From NCBI GenBank assembly GCA_938040055.1, contig CALHWY010000010.1, forward strand, positions 1-43,853: DNA of 43,853 bases, given 5' to 3'. Shown one piece after another: positions 34,755 through 42,297 of this stretch (its first letter is position 1; each line of letters starts with the position of its first letter). Below the pieces are notes generated by a model, which searched no databases, was not told the DNA's origin, and was given only the letters and a program-made list of their open reading frames with translations. The translations under genes were made by a program, and so were the position numbers. The DNA is from an uncultured Endomicrobiia bacterium (GTDB lineage Bacteria > Elusimicrobiota > Endomicrobiia > Endomicrobiales > Endomicrobiaceae).

Positions 34755-37700
34755 ATGAAACTGCACTATTTTATTTTAAAGCCGGCCGCAATAACAGCCC
34801 TGTTTTTATTTTTTATTTCTTTTTCTCACGCGCAGACGCCGGTCGCCGATTTTGACGATCTTCAAAATGCTATTTCCTCCCCTTCAGTAAATTCCGTTGT
34901 TTTTAATACGCCGAAAATAGATTTTAGCGATAATCTCAATTTTTTATACGACAGAACCGTAGAATTCAGCCAAAACCATACGCCCGTAAACTTTGACGGA
35001 AAATCCGCCTACAGAGGCTTTAGCGCTTATGACTCTTCAAGTCTGTCTTTTAACGATATAGTTTTGTCAAATATGAAAACGCCGAGTCTTTCCAACACTG
35101 CGGAAACGAATTACGGAGCGGCTTTCAATTTGTTTTCTTCCAAAATCGCAGTAACGGGGAATGCCTCTTTCCAAAACAATAAAGCGCTTTCCGGAGGAGC
35201 TTTGCATTCGTCCGCAGGAGCGTTTAACTTTCACGGACAGACTTCGTTTAACTCTAACAGCGCCACTTTGAAAGGCGGCGCCGCCGCACTTTACAACGGC
35301 TCTTCGGCTTATTTCGGCTCCGGCGCGCTTTTTGCCGGCAACAGCGCGGCCGCTGGAGGCGCTTTATTTTTAAGCGAATCGTCTCTATCTTCCTACGGCG
35401 GCTCTTCTTTTAACGGCAACAAAGCCTTTTTAAACGGAGGCGCTTTTTCGGGAGAGAACCACTCTCTTTTCGAATTTTACGGGCAAGCGCATTTACAAGA
35501 CAATTCGGCGCAGGAAAAAGGAGGAGGCTTTTGCTTAAACGCTTCCGACGCCGAATTTTTTGATTCGGCGCGAGTTGAAAACAACTCTGCTCTTATGGGA
35601 GGAGGGTTTGCGGCGGAGGGCAAGTCCGCGGTTTCTTTTGACTCCCAGGCGGCAATCAACTCCAACACTGCGTCGCTAAACGGTGGAGGTTTTTATTCCA
35701 ATGACGCCGCTGTCGTCTTTTGGGACAAAACCGAAATAAAAAACAATATTTCTTCGGGAAAAGGCGGCGGATTCTGCGCGCTCAACAACTCTTTGATACT
35801 GGGATACGCGCAAAACACTGTTACGGGAAATAAAGCTTCGGGTGACGGCGGAGGGTTTTACGCCGCAAACGCGTCCGGAGTTTCTCTGGGAAAATCCGAT
35901 ATCTCAAATAACGAAAGCGGAGCTTGCGGCGGCGGATTCGCGTCGGACTCATCCGAGGTTTATTTCGATTACGAAGCGAAACTCTCGTCAAATAAAGCTT
36001 TTTCAAACGGCGGCGCTTTTTTTGCGGCAAACGGGTCAAAAGTCACTTTTGAGCGTTCGTCAGATTTTAACGGCAACAATGCGGGAAATGACGGCGGAGG
36101 CTTATACTGCAACTCCTCATTTCTGTCTTTTGATTCAAATGCCGCGTTCGCTTCAAACTTGGCTTCAGGAAACGGAGGAGCTTTTGCACTGCTGAACGGT
36201 TCCGACGCGCGGTTCGGCTCAGGTTCTTCTTTTAAAGATAATTCTTCGCAAAAAAGCGGAGGCGCGATATACGCGGAAAACTCGTCTTTCGGCCTGCAAG
36301 CGGATGAGGGTCTGTTCAGCGGCAATTCTGCGCGCCAAAACGGCGGCGCGGTTTATCTTAAAGGGGCAGGCTCTTGCGCATTTGTAAGCGGGAACTCGTC
36401 GTTTATAAACAATTCGGCGGACAACGGAGGCGCGGTGTTTGTCGATTCCGCGGACGGTTTCAAGCTTCAGGGAAAAAACAATTCTTTTACTTCCAACAAA
36501 GCAGGAAACTCCGGCGGCGCGCTTTTTATTAATTCTTCAAAGGTCAGCCTTTTAAACCCTTCTTTTACCGATAATATCGCAGAAAAAAGCGGAGGCGCGG
36601 TGTTTATACAAGGCTCCAAAGGCAAGAACGCGTCTCTGGATATAGACGTTTTTTCAGCCGCGGCTGTCTTTAAAGGAAATCTTGCCGGCGGAAAATCCAA
36701 TGCCTTGCACATAGGCGATTACAGTTCCGTAAATTTCAATGTGGGAAACGGAGCCTCTGTGGAAATGAGAGACGGAATTACCGGCGCAGGAGTCGAATCT
36801 TATTTTTCTTATTCGGGAGACGGCGACTTCAACTTTTACGGAGATGCTTCCGGCAATCTCTCGGATATTACGTTAAACGCCCAAAACGGAGCGGCTTTTA
36901 ATTTAATGCGGGGGGCAAAACTAAGCGCGGGAAACGTTAAAAACACTTTATCCTCCGTATTCAATATGAAAAACGGGCAGGCCGACCGGGTGCAAGTCAA
37001 ACATTTTTCAAATGCGGGCGCTGTAAACATGGAAGTATTTTCTTCCCTTAACGATAATGATAAAATCGTTTCATCCGGAGACGTAACTCTGGAAAACGGA
37101 AGCGTTCTTAATGTTTATGACGATTTTGCGGACGGCAATTTCAGAAGCAAGACATTCAGGCTTATTAATTACACGGGAGCGCTTAACGGGACTTTCGGCT
37201 CGGTAAATTTTAATTCTCCTACGGCTTTTCCTTCCAATCCTTTGATAAGTTACGGCGGTTTTCTTGCGAATTGGATAACCGTCACTTACAGGGGAAACCT
37301 TAACGCGACGGGCTTCGGCGCTCTTTCGGGTTTGTTCTTCAACCAGAAAGAAACGGCAAAAACATTTGATAAACTTTCGCTCCACAGCGCGGGAGATCTG
37401 GACGCGGTTATATCCGCGGTTGAAGCCGGATCGGACAAATCCGTAAGAAAAGCTCTTTCCGAATCGTCCGGATACTTTCTGGCAAATGTCATAAGAAGCG
37501 CCGCGGCGGGTTCTCAAAGCAATGAACTTTACAGCAGAATAAAAAACCATTGTTCTTTCGGGCAAATCAGCGGAGGATTATGGGCGCAGTTCACGGGAAG
37601 CGCGGACAAATTTTTTGCCGACGGAAATTCGCCCCGGGACTATAAAGACTTTTCAAAAGGCATAATGGCCGGCTATGATATGTACAGCAACGGAAAGGTT

Positions 37701-39047
37701 ATAGGTTTTTACGGCAAATATAATTCACATGACGTTAAACAGAACCCGGCAAACGAAGCGGAAATAATCAATGCCGGCGCCGGAATTTACGGCGGAATCG
37801 TTAAGTATAAATGGGAATTAAAAGGCTCTTTAAGCGGCAGCTATGACGATTATTGCGTAAAAAGAGATATCGCTTTTCTCAAAAGAAAAGCGGAATCGGA
37901 TTTCAAAGGACTGACTTTAGGCGCTGATATTGAAACCGCTTTAAAGTTCAATATTATGTACCGTTTTATTATCAGTCCTTTTGCGGGAATGGAAATAAAG
38001 AACACCCGCTATGACGGGTTTAAAGAAAAAAAAGCCGAAAGCATGAACCTCTCCGTAAAAAAAGGAAATTACTCGCGTTCCGCGGCAAGGGCGGGAATCG
38101 GCGCGTCTTATGAAAGAAAGTTTATAGATTTTTACGTCAATGGACAGGTAAAATACCTTCTCGGCGGAGAATTTCCGGAGATAAATTCTTCTTTCCAAAA
38201 TACAAAGACGGAATTCAGAAGCAGAGGCGCCGAAGAAGACAGAACGGCGCTCGGCGCAGCCGCGGGAATAAGCTTCAGAATTGCCGAGCCGCTGAAGATC
38301 TTTGCAAACACGGACTATTTCGCCGCAAGCGCGCAAGAATTTTTTTATATGAATATCGGCATGCGTTATAATTTCTGCAATCTCAGACTAAGAAAGAAAA
38401 TTAAGCCGGATACCGCTAAAGACGGTTTTTCTTACGCGCCGCCTCCGGATCTTAACGCTCCGGATACTTCCGATGCCGCCGAAGAAGAGCAAGAACAAAA
38501 AGAAGAACAGCAACAGCAGCCTTCCGAGCCGGAAAAAACAGAACTGTCCGACGATTTTTTTGATTCTTTGATATATGCCGTTGAACACAATATCAACGAT
38601 AAAATGCAGGAAGCTTTAAGCGGAGACGATACGGGCAACCGCCAAAACATAATCAGCATAGAGCTTATAAGAGATTTTTCGGACGGCGGAGAAGGCGGCG
38701 GTTCCGGCGCGAGAAAATATATTTTGAATATGTCGAACTTTCTCAGCAATAAAGCCGAGCTGACGGAAAAAGCAAAAAATAATCTTATTTTTATAGCAAA
38801 TGAAATACAGCTTACCGATTATAAAAGCATTAAAATAGAAGGACACACCGATTCCACCGGAAACGATATGATAAATGACAAACTTTCTCTGGAAAGAGCA
38901 AAAGCCGTTTATGATATTTTCATAAGAACTGGCATTCCGCCGGAAAAGATGTCCTATGAAGGCTTGTCTTCAAAACATCCGGCATCTACGAATAAAACAA
39001 AAGAAGGGCGCGCAAAAAACAGAAGAGTCGAAATACTCATAAACTGA
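34755..39047 (+). CDS. Autotransporter-like Pmp repeat protein with C-terminal OmpA domain, 1430 aa
   Basis: The start at 34755 has AAAGGAG seven bases upstream and a signal peptide ending SHAQ; an in-frame ATG seven codons earlier is less likely. This is the longest of the three paralogues. The passenger (about 100-650) carries more than a dozen GGA/GGGF repeats with F-x-x-N or I-x-N-N (FNGNKAFLNGGAFSGEN, IKNNISSGKGGGFCALN). The barrel ends near 1208 (NIGMRYNF). A linker with PPPDLN and Glu/Gln repeats leads to an OmpA-like domain (about 1322-1430) with IEGHTDSTGN and NDKLSLERAKAVYDIF. It is probably an outer-membrane surface protein tied to peptidoglycan. Nearly identical repeat units make recombination between paralogues plausible. 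Confidence 0.9.
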   Translation: MKLHYFILKPAAITALFLFFISFSHAQTPVADFDDLQNAISSPSVNSVVFNTPKIDFSDNLNFLYDRTVEFSQNHTPVNFDGKSAYRGFSAYDSSSLSFNDIVLSNMKTPSLSNTAETNYGAAFNLFSSKIAVTGNASFQNNKALSGGALHSSAGAFNFHGQTSFNSNSATLKGGAAALYNGSSAYFGSGALFAGNSAAAGGALFLSESSLSSYGGSSFNGNKAFLNGGAFSGENHSLFEFYGQAHLQDNSAQEKGGGFCLNASDAEFFDSARVENNSALMGGGFAAEGKSAVSFDSQAAINSNTASLNGGGFYSNDAAVVFWDKTEIKNNISSGKGGGFCALNNSLILGYAQNTVTGNKASGDGGGFYAANASGVSLGKSDISNNESGACGGGFASDSSEVYFDYEAKLSSNKAFSNGGAFFAANGSKVTFERSSDFNGNNAGNDGGGLYCNSSFLSFDSNAAFASNLASGNGGAFALLNGSDARFGSGSSFKDNSSQKSGGAIYAENSSFGLQADEGLFSGNSARQNGGAVYLKGAGSCAFVSGNSSFINNSADNGGAVFVDSADGFKLQGKNNSFTSNKAGNSGGALFINSSKVSLLNPSFTDNIAEKSGGAVFIQGSKGKNASLDIDVFSAAAVFKGNLAGGKSNALHIGDYSSVNFNVGNGASVEMRDGITGAGVESYFSYSGDGDFNFYGDASGNLSDITLNAQNGAAFNLMRGAKLSAGNVKNTLSSVFNMKNGQADRVQVKHFSNAGAVNMEVFSSLNDNDKIVSSGDVTLENGSVLNVYDDFADGNFRSKTFRLINYTGALNGTFGSVNFNSPTAFPSNPLISYGGFLANWITVTYRGNLNATGFGALSGLFFNQKETAKTFDKLSLHSAGDLDAVISAVEAGSDKSVRKALSESSGYFLANVIRSAAAGSQSNELYSRIKNHCSFGQISGGLWAQFTGSADKFFADGNSPRDYKDFSKGIMAGYDMYSNGKVIGFYGKYNSHDVKQNPANEAEIINAGAGIYGGIVKYKWELKGSLSGSYDDYCVKRDIAFLKRKAESDFKGLTLGADIETALKFNIMYRFIISPFAGMEIKNTRYDGFKEKKAESMNLSVKKGNYSRSAARAGIGASYERKFIDFYVNGQVKYLLGGEFPEINSSFQNTKTEFRSRGAEEDRTALGAAAGISFRIAEPLKIFANTDYFAASAQEFFYMNIGMRYNFCNLRLRKKIKPDTAKDGFSYAPPPDLNAPDTSDAAEEEQEQKEEQQQQPSEPEKTELSDDFFDSLIYAVEHNINDKMQEALSGDDTGNRQNIISIELIRDFSDGGEGGGSGARKYILNMSNFLSNKAELTEKAKNNLIFIANEIQLTDYKSIKIEGHTDSTGNDMINDKLSLERAKAVYDIFIRTGIPPEKMSYEGLSSKHPASTNKTKEGRAKNRRVEILIN

Positions 39048-39140
39048 TATGATATTGAACACGACTTCAAATAATTGTATAATCTGAAAGTCTTTTTGAA
39101 AGAAAGCGGAATATAGCGGACAATTAATTCTTAATAAAAT

Positions 39141-39160
39141 GGAAGGATGACCGAGCGGGC
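39141..39160 (+). pseudogene. 5' half of a tRNA-Ser gene
   Basis: GGAAGGATGACCGAGCGG is identical, except for one base, to the first 18 bases of the intact tRNA-Ser at 39320. Identity stops in the D-loop, where structured repeat DNA begins. No anticodon or T-arm follows, so it cannot give a normal tRNA. Confidence 0.75.
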
Positions 39161-39256
39161 AAGTGCGCGACGAATAAGGAGCGCAAGTCACGAGCGGGCG
39201 CAAGGGCGCAAAGAAGCGCCTAACGAGCGCCCCGGAACTGACTCCAGGCACGGTTA
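39161..39256 (+). repeat. Structured repeat attached to the tRNA-Ser 5' half
   Basis: The first hairpin has GCGC/GCGC arms around GACGAATAAGGA, the same 12-base loop plan as at the left end of the window. The G/C pair that closes the GAATAA hexaloop is swapped to C/G here. A second, larger fold has GTCA/TGAC ends, GGGCGC/GCGCCC arms and an inner GGCGC/GCGCC hairpin. This covariation suggests selection on RNA structure. Confidence 0.65.
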
Positions 39257-39319
39257 TGCGGTATTTTTAAATTTTTTAAGAAGTCTCTTAAAAGTATAAG
39301 CTTTATATAATCTTCAAAT

Positions 39320-39406
39320 GGAAGGATGGCCGAGCGGTTTAAGGCGCTAGTCTTGAAAACTAGTATAGGAGAAATCCTATCGGGGGTTCAAATCCCTCTC
39401 CTTCCG
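39320..39406 (+). tRNA. tRNA-Ser(UGA)
   Basis: The acceptor stem GGAAGGA/TCCTTCC and a D-arm with GCC/GGC are present. The anticodon stem CTAGT/ACTAG carries loop CTTGAAA (anticodon TGA). A long variable arm ATAGGA/TCCTAT and a T-arm GGGGG-TTCAAAT-CCCTC complete a class II serine tRNA. CCA is not encoded. TATAAT at 39305-39310 could be the -10 element. A T-run follows the 3' end. Partial copies of the same tRNA flank it on both sides. Confidence 0.97.
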
Positions 39407-39437
39407 TTTTTCTTTTGTAAAAAGAAAAATAAATTAT

Positions 39438-39465
39438 GCACGACATAAACGATTTTATGTTGTGC
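39438..39465. repeat. 12-bp hairpin after the tRNA-Ser
   Basis: GCACGACATAAA (39438-39449) and TTTATGTTGTGC (39454-39465) pair around a 4-base loop with a single G-T pair. There is no T-tract, so it is not a typical terminator. It lies between the intact tRNA and the repeat joined to the 3' tRNA half. Confidence 0.6.
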
Positions 39466-39476
39466 CTGGGTTTGAA

Positions 39477-39573
39477 GGACGGAGCGAAGTTTTTGTTTGA
39501 GAAAACAATGTTTTCAAAAGGCAAAAACCGCGAGTCCGGGCCCGGAGGAAAATTCCGTCAGGAATTTTACCGC
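39477..39573 (+). repeat. Structured repeat attached to the tRNA-Ser 3' half
   Basis: GGAC (39477-39480) pairs with GTCC (39534-39537). Inside, TTTTTG/CAAAAA and GAAAACA/TGTTTTC arms pair. After a CCGGGCCCGG palindrome, a second hairpin has AAAATTCC/GGAATTTT arms. The GGAGCGAAG word resembles the GAAGCGAAGCGG core of the left-end repeat. The element ends at a 3' tRNA-Ser fragment. Confidence 0.55.
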
Positions 39574-39576
39574 AGG

Positions 39577-39594
39577 GAAATCCCTCTCCTTCCG
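39577..39594 (+). pseudogene. 3' end of a tRNA-Ser gene
   Basis: AAATCCCTCTCCTTCCG followed by a T-run is identical to the T-arm 3' side, acceptor strand and terminator start of the intact tRNA-Ser at 39320-39406. The upstream part of the tRNA is replaced by structured repeat DNA. Confidence 0.75.
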
Positions 39595-39705
39595 TTTTTT
39601 TTATTTGCATAAAAACTCCTCTCTTCTTCTAAACTCTTATCTGACGTTTTCTTTTCTGCCATTATTATTAGTAGTAGTAATTGTTGTTCTGTCGTTGTCG
39701 TTAAT

Positions 39706-39745
39706 GTCATCCTAAGAAAAGCGAAGATTTGCCGAAGGATCTGCC
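39706..39745. repeat. GTCATCCT...GGATCTGCC palindromic repeat A
   Basis: The element begins GTCATCCT and ends GAAGGATCTGCC, so ATCC/GGAT ends enclose a degenerate centre. It belongs to the same family as those at 39759, 40118 and 40191, which resemble small palindromic elements seen in many bacterial genomes. Confidence 0.65.
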
Positions 39746-39758
39746 TTTACAATAGTTT

Positions 39759-39805
39759 GTCATGTTGAGCGAGGTACTTGCAAGTGCCGAGTCGAAACAT
39801 CTGCC
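39759..39805. repeat. Palindromic repeat B
   Basis: The ATGTT/AACAT ends and an inner near-perfect palindrome GGTACTTGCAAGTGCC define the element. It ends CATCTGCC like its relatives. Confidence 0.6.
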
Positions 39806-39841
39806 TTTGTCTTTCTGCCGTTATCTTTGTCGTTTTCTTTG

Positions 39842-39884
39842 CCCCTTGTGGGAGAAGTCCGGTCGCAGACCGGGATGAGGGGTA
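39842..39884. repeat. CCCCT...AGGGG palindromic repeat
   Basis: CCCCT/AGGGG ends and CCGGTC/GACCGG inner arms form an imperfect hairpin with GGGAGAAG in between. This is a different family from the GTCATCC elements around it. Confidence 0.55.
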
Positions 39885-40117
39885 CTCTTTCTCTCACAAT
39901 TTTGCAAACGATCAAAAGTATGCAAAACTCTGCCGCTGAAGCACATTCACTGCAAGATTTTTCAGCCAATTCCTGAAACTTGCCTTTTTCAAAGGCTTCA
40001 AACATACAGGAATTAAGCCGTCTGAAAAATCTTTCCGTTCATAAACCGTGCTTCTGAGGCGGCATAACGGCAAAAACAAAAAATACAAAAAACTTTTTTT
40101 GTCATCCCCGTCGTAAT

Positions 40118-40157
40118 GTCATCCTGGGCAAAGCTGAGCTTTGCCGAAGGATCTGCC
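40118..40157. repeat. GTCATCCT...GGATCTGCC palindromic repeat C
   Basis: GGCAAAGC/GCTTTGCC arms around TGA sit inside ATCCT/AGGAT ends. It is the best-preserved member of the family in this window. A short GTCATCCCCG fragment precedes it at 40101. Confidence 0.7.
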
Positions 40158-40190
40158 GTTCCGTCGTTTGCCGTTGTCGTTGTCTTTTCT

Positions 40191-40226
40191 GTCATCCCCG
40201 AGTGTCTAATCGGGGATCCATTTTGC
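40191..40226. repeat. GTCATCCCCGA palindromic repeat D
   Basis: ATCCCCGA and TCGGGGAT are perfect 8-bp arms around an 8-base loop, followed by CCATTTTGCC. It lies directly beyond the stop codon of the U32 gene and could double as a transcription-ending hairpin. Confidence 0.65.
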
Positions 40227-40234
40227 CTTTTGCT

Positions 40235-41491
40235 TTAACTTTTCATTCTTATTATTGTCATTTCAGGGAAGAGTTTTGCTTTTTGTGGATCAATATGTAT
40301 TATTGCCGTCTGACCCGTTCTTCCGGGTGATACCAGATCGGCAGGACTGCCGTCAAAACCGTCAATAAGGCCGTCAACGGTAATTATTTCCGGCTCAAAT
40401 TTATAAGGTGAAAGTATCTCTATCTTATCGCCTTTCACAATTTTATTTCTCAAGTCTATCACGAGAGCGCTTCCTCTGTTTTCTTTCACATAGCCGATAT
40501 TTCGCCAGTCGCTTTTGCTTGATGTGTCCGAATAATCCTGCGCCTGCGATGAAGGTATGCCGTCAAAAAAGCCCAGCGTATAACCTCTGTTTTGAAGTGT
40601 TTCAAGCTCTTGCATATAAAGGTCGGGCTTCCAGCCGGCAGGATCATTAAAATAATCGTCGATGGCTTTTCTGTAAGCTCTCGCGGTCTGCGCCACATAA
40701 TAAGCGCTTTTGTTTCTCCCCTCAATTTTTAGGCTGTCGAAACCGGCTGAAAGAACTTTGTCAAATTTCGGCATAAGGCACAGATCTTTTGAATTCATTA
40801 TATATGAACCGTGAATATCTTCATACATTTCAAGATATTCACCGGGACGCTTATCTTCTTCCATTATAAGTTTGCTTTTATATTTCCACCTGCACGAATG
40901 CGCGCAAGCGCCCTGATTTGCGCTTCTGGAAGCCATAAAAGCCGACATAAGACATCTTCCGGAATAACTTATGCACATTGCCCCGTGCACAAAAATTTCC
41001 AATTTTATATCTTTGCATTTTTCTCTTATTTCAAGCGCTTCATTAAAACTTACTTCACGCCCCAAAACGCATAGATCGGCACCCATATCTTTCCAGAAAT
41101 CTACAGTCAGCCGTGAGCAGATATTTGCCTGCGTAGAAATATGCAAAGGCATTGCAGGTATCTCATTTTTTACATATTTAAAAATGCCCGGATCTGAAAC
41201 TATTATACCGTCAGGCGAAAGATGTTTTAAGGTTTTGACATGGTTTTCAAGTTTTGCGATATCCCTGTTATGAGAAAACAGATTCAGCGTCAAATATACT
41301 TTCTTACCTTGTGAATGCGCAAAAGCTATCCCCTCTTCCATATCTTCAAGCGGAAATTTGGATTTTGCACGAAGTGACATTTCGGGAGCGCCGGCATATA
41401 CGGCGTCAGCGCCGTATAAAAAGGCTGTCTTTAGTTTCAAAAGAGAGCCTGCCGGAAGCAGAAGTTCGGGTTTCTTTATCTCTTTTTTCAT
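40235..41491 (-). CDS. trhP: U32-family protein, TrhP-like tRNA 5-hydroxyuridine synthase, 418 aa
   Basis: The family signature is present as EIFVHGAMCISYSGRCLMS. Further Cys residues at NQGACAHSCRWKY complete a likely iron-sulfur cluster set. The N-terminal half is TIM-barrel-like, with PELLLPAGSLLKLKTAFLYGADAVYAG and PLHISTQANICS. Its sequence is closest in style to YegQ/TrhP, which with prephenate makes 5-hydroxyuridine at wobble U34 of tRNAs including tRNA-Ser(UGA). Older annotation as a collagenase-like peptidase is less likely. Length is slightly shorter than E. coli YegQ. The ribosome-binding site is weak (AAAAG). Confidence 0.8.
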   Translation of the reverse strand: MKKEIKKPELLLPAGSLLKLKTAFLYGADAVYAGAPEMSLRAKSKFPLEDMEEGIAFAHSQGKKVYLTLNLFSHNRDIAKLENHVKTLKHLSPDGIIVSDPGIFKYVKNEIPAMPLHISTQANICSRLTVDFWKDMGADLCVLGREVSFNEALEIREKCKDIKLEIFVHGAMCISYSGRCLMSAFMASRSANQGACAHSCRWKYKSKLIMEEDKRPGEYLEMYEDIHGSYIMNSKDLCLMPKFDKVLSAGFDSLKIEGRNKSAYYVAQTARAYRKAIDDYFNDPAGWKPDLYMQELETLQNRGYTLGFFDGIPSSQAQDYSDTSSKSDWRNIGYVKENRGSALVIDLRNKIVKGDKIEILSPYKFEPEIITVDGLIDGFDGSPADLVSPGRTGQTAIIHIDPQKAKLFPEMTIIRMKS

Positions 41492-41825
41492 TCTTTTATT
41501 TAAGCATTTTTAACCGCGATATCAAAACCCGTGATTGTTTCAGAGACTCAAAAAAAAGCTTTTCCTGAGACATCTCAGAAAAAGCTTATGATGCAAAACG
41601 ATTGCAGATTACAGCCGTGCCTAAAAAGAAGCTTTATATATGTGCCGTCCGATATCAAAATAATATCAGGCTTCTCCCAATCCGAGCTTGTTTATTTCTT
41701 CCATCGCCGCAGATAAAAATATTTTGCTCTTTTTTTGACTTAAACTATAGCACATTTAACAATCTATCGCTTACATATATAAACGATAAAATATATCTTT
41801 CAAAATAAGTTCATCTCCAAAAACA
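41492..41825 (-). other. Interval upstream of trhP with a short frame
   Basis: A minus-strand frame of 29 codons (about 41755-41669) ends SKIFLSAAMEEINKLGLGEA. This is protein-like at its end and may be a small peptide or the tail of a lost gene. The intrinsic terminator at 41556 follows it. Further right, the DNA is AT-rich without a recognisable gene. Confidence 0.35.
41556..41587 (-). terminator. Intrinsic terminator upstream of trhP
   Basis: Fourteen-base arms with one mismatch (41556-41569 and 41574-41587) surround ACAT. On the minus strand the stem is followed by eight T's. It would stop leftward transcription just before the trhP gene, though no full gene lies directly upstream. Confidence 0.75.
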
Positions 41826-41827
41826 GC

Positions 41828-41945
41828 ATAAAAACCTCTTGATTTAACGGCAGGATAATGGCATAGGAGAGCGCCGTTAAATATGTTATTGGAATCTCCT
41901 AAATATTCAATAACAAATGAAATCCTTAAAAATTCTGTTTTTCTT
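41828..41945 (+). repeat. Left direct repeat of the Fic island
   Basis: It is clearly homologous to 43619-43733. Both contain CTCTTGATTTAACGGCAGG, then TAATGGCATAGGA, then coding-like sequence including TTCAATAACAAATGAAAT. Arms ATTTAACGGC (41842-41851) and GCCGTTAAAT (41873-41882) make a perfect inverted repeat. Confidence 0.8.
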
Positions 41946-41962
41946 ATGCAAGAATCGGGGTG
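41873..41962 (+). pseudogene. Dead 5' remnant of a Fic gene
   Basis: Translation gives PLNMLLESPKYSITNEILKN, then a stop. This parallels PLNIPLKFKPKFSITNEILK of the Fic gene starting at 43663. The start position is GCG here rather than GTG, and the frame soon ends. Nothing of the catalytic domain remains. Confidence 0.7.
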
Positions 41963-42254
41963 AAAGCGGGGTTATACTTTAGCACAAACAGTGCAAATGC
42001 CGCGGGTTTTGGTATAGTTTGCTGAAATTTTATTTATGTGGATGAGCCTTTCCCCAATTATGTGCCAATCATAAGTTCGTATAATTGCTTTTATTTGTGT
42101 TCAAATCTGTTAAAGTTATCAAAAACTCATTGGGCGTTAAGGTGTTTAAAGAAATTTTGCCACTCCATCATTTTCTATCACTTCTCTTGCTTATTCTATC
42201 ATTACTTTAATATATTACACTAACTATAATTTAATTATCATATTTTACATTTTA
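41963..42254. other. AT-rich gap in the Fic island
   Basis: No credible gene is seen. Fragments such as a plus-strand VIKNSLGVKVFKEI could be remnants of an unidentified gene. Confidence 0.4.
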
Positions 42255-42280
42255 TGACAGTTAAAAATTTTTAACTGTCA
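42255..42280. terminator. Perfect 26-bp palindrome after the Fic gene
   Basis: TGACAGTTAAAAA pairs with TTTTTAACTGTCA without interruption. It lies 18 bases beyond the Fic stop codon and probably ends that transcript, although the following T-tract is weak. As a perfect palindrome it could also be a protein-binding site. Confidence 0.55.
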
Positions 42281-42297
42281 CATGTGATACTTATTCA

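Noticed and set aside
39760..40005. 81-codon minus-strand frame beginning MFEAFEKGKFQELAEKS
   Set aside because: The first half looks protein-like, but the second half is translated palindromic repeats; no family match and no ribosome-binding site. A gene remnant is possible but unsupported.
40013..40195. 60-codon minus-strand frame
   Set aside because: It runs through repeat C and has repeat-derived composition.
42255..42280. Perfect palindrome as a recombination site
   Set aside because: Its place directly after the Fic stop makes a terminator role simpler; no recombinase gene is nearby.
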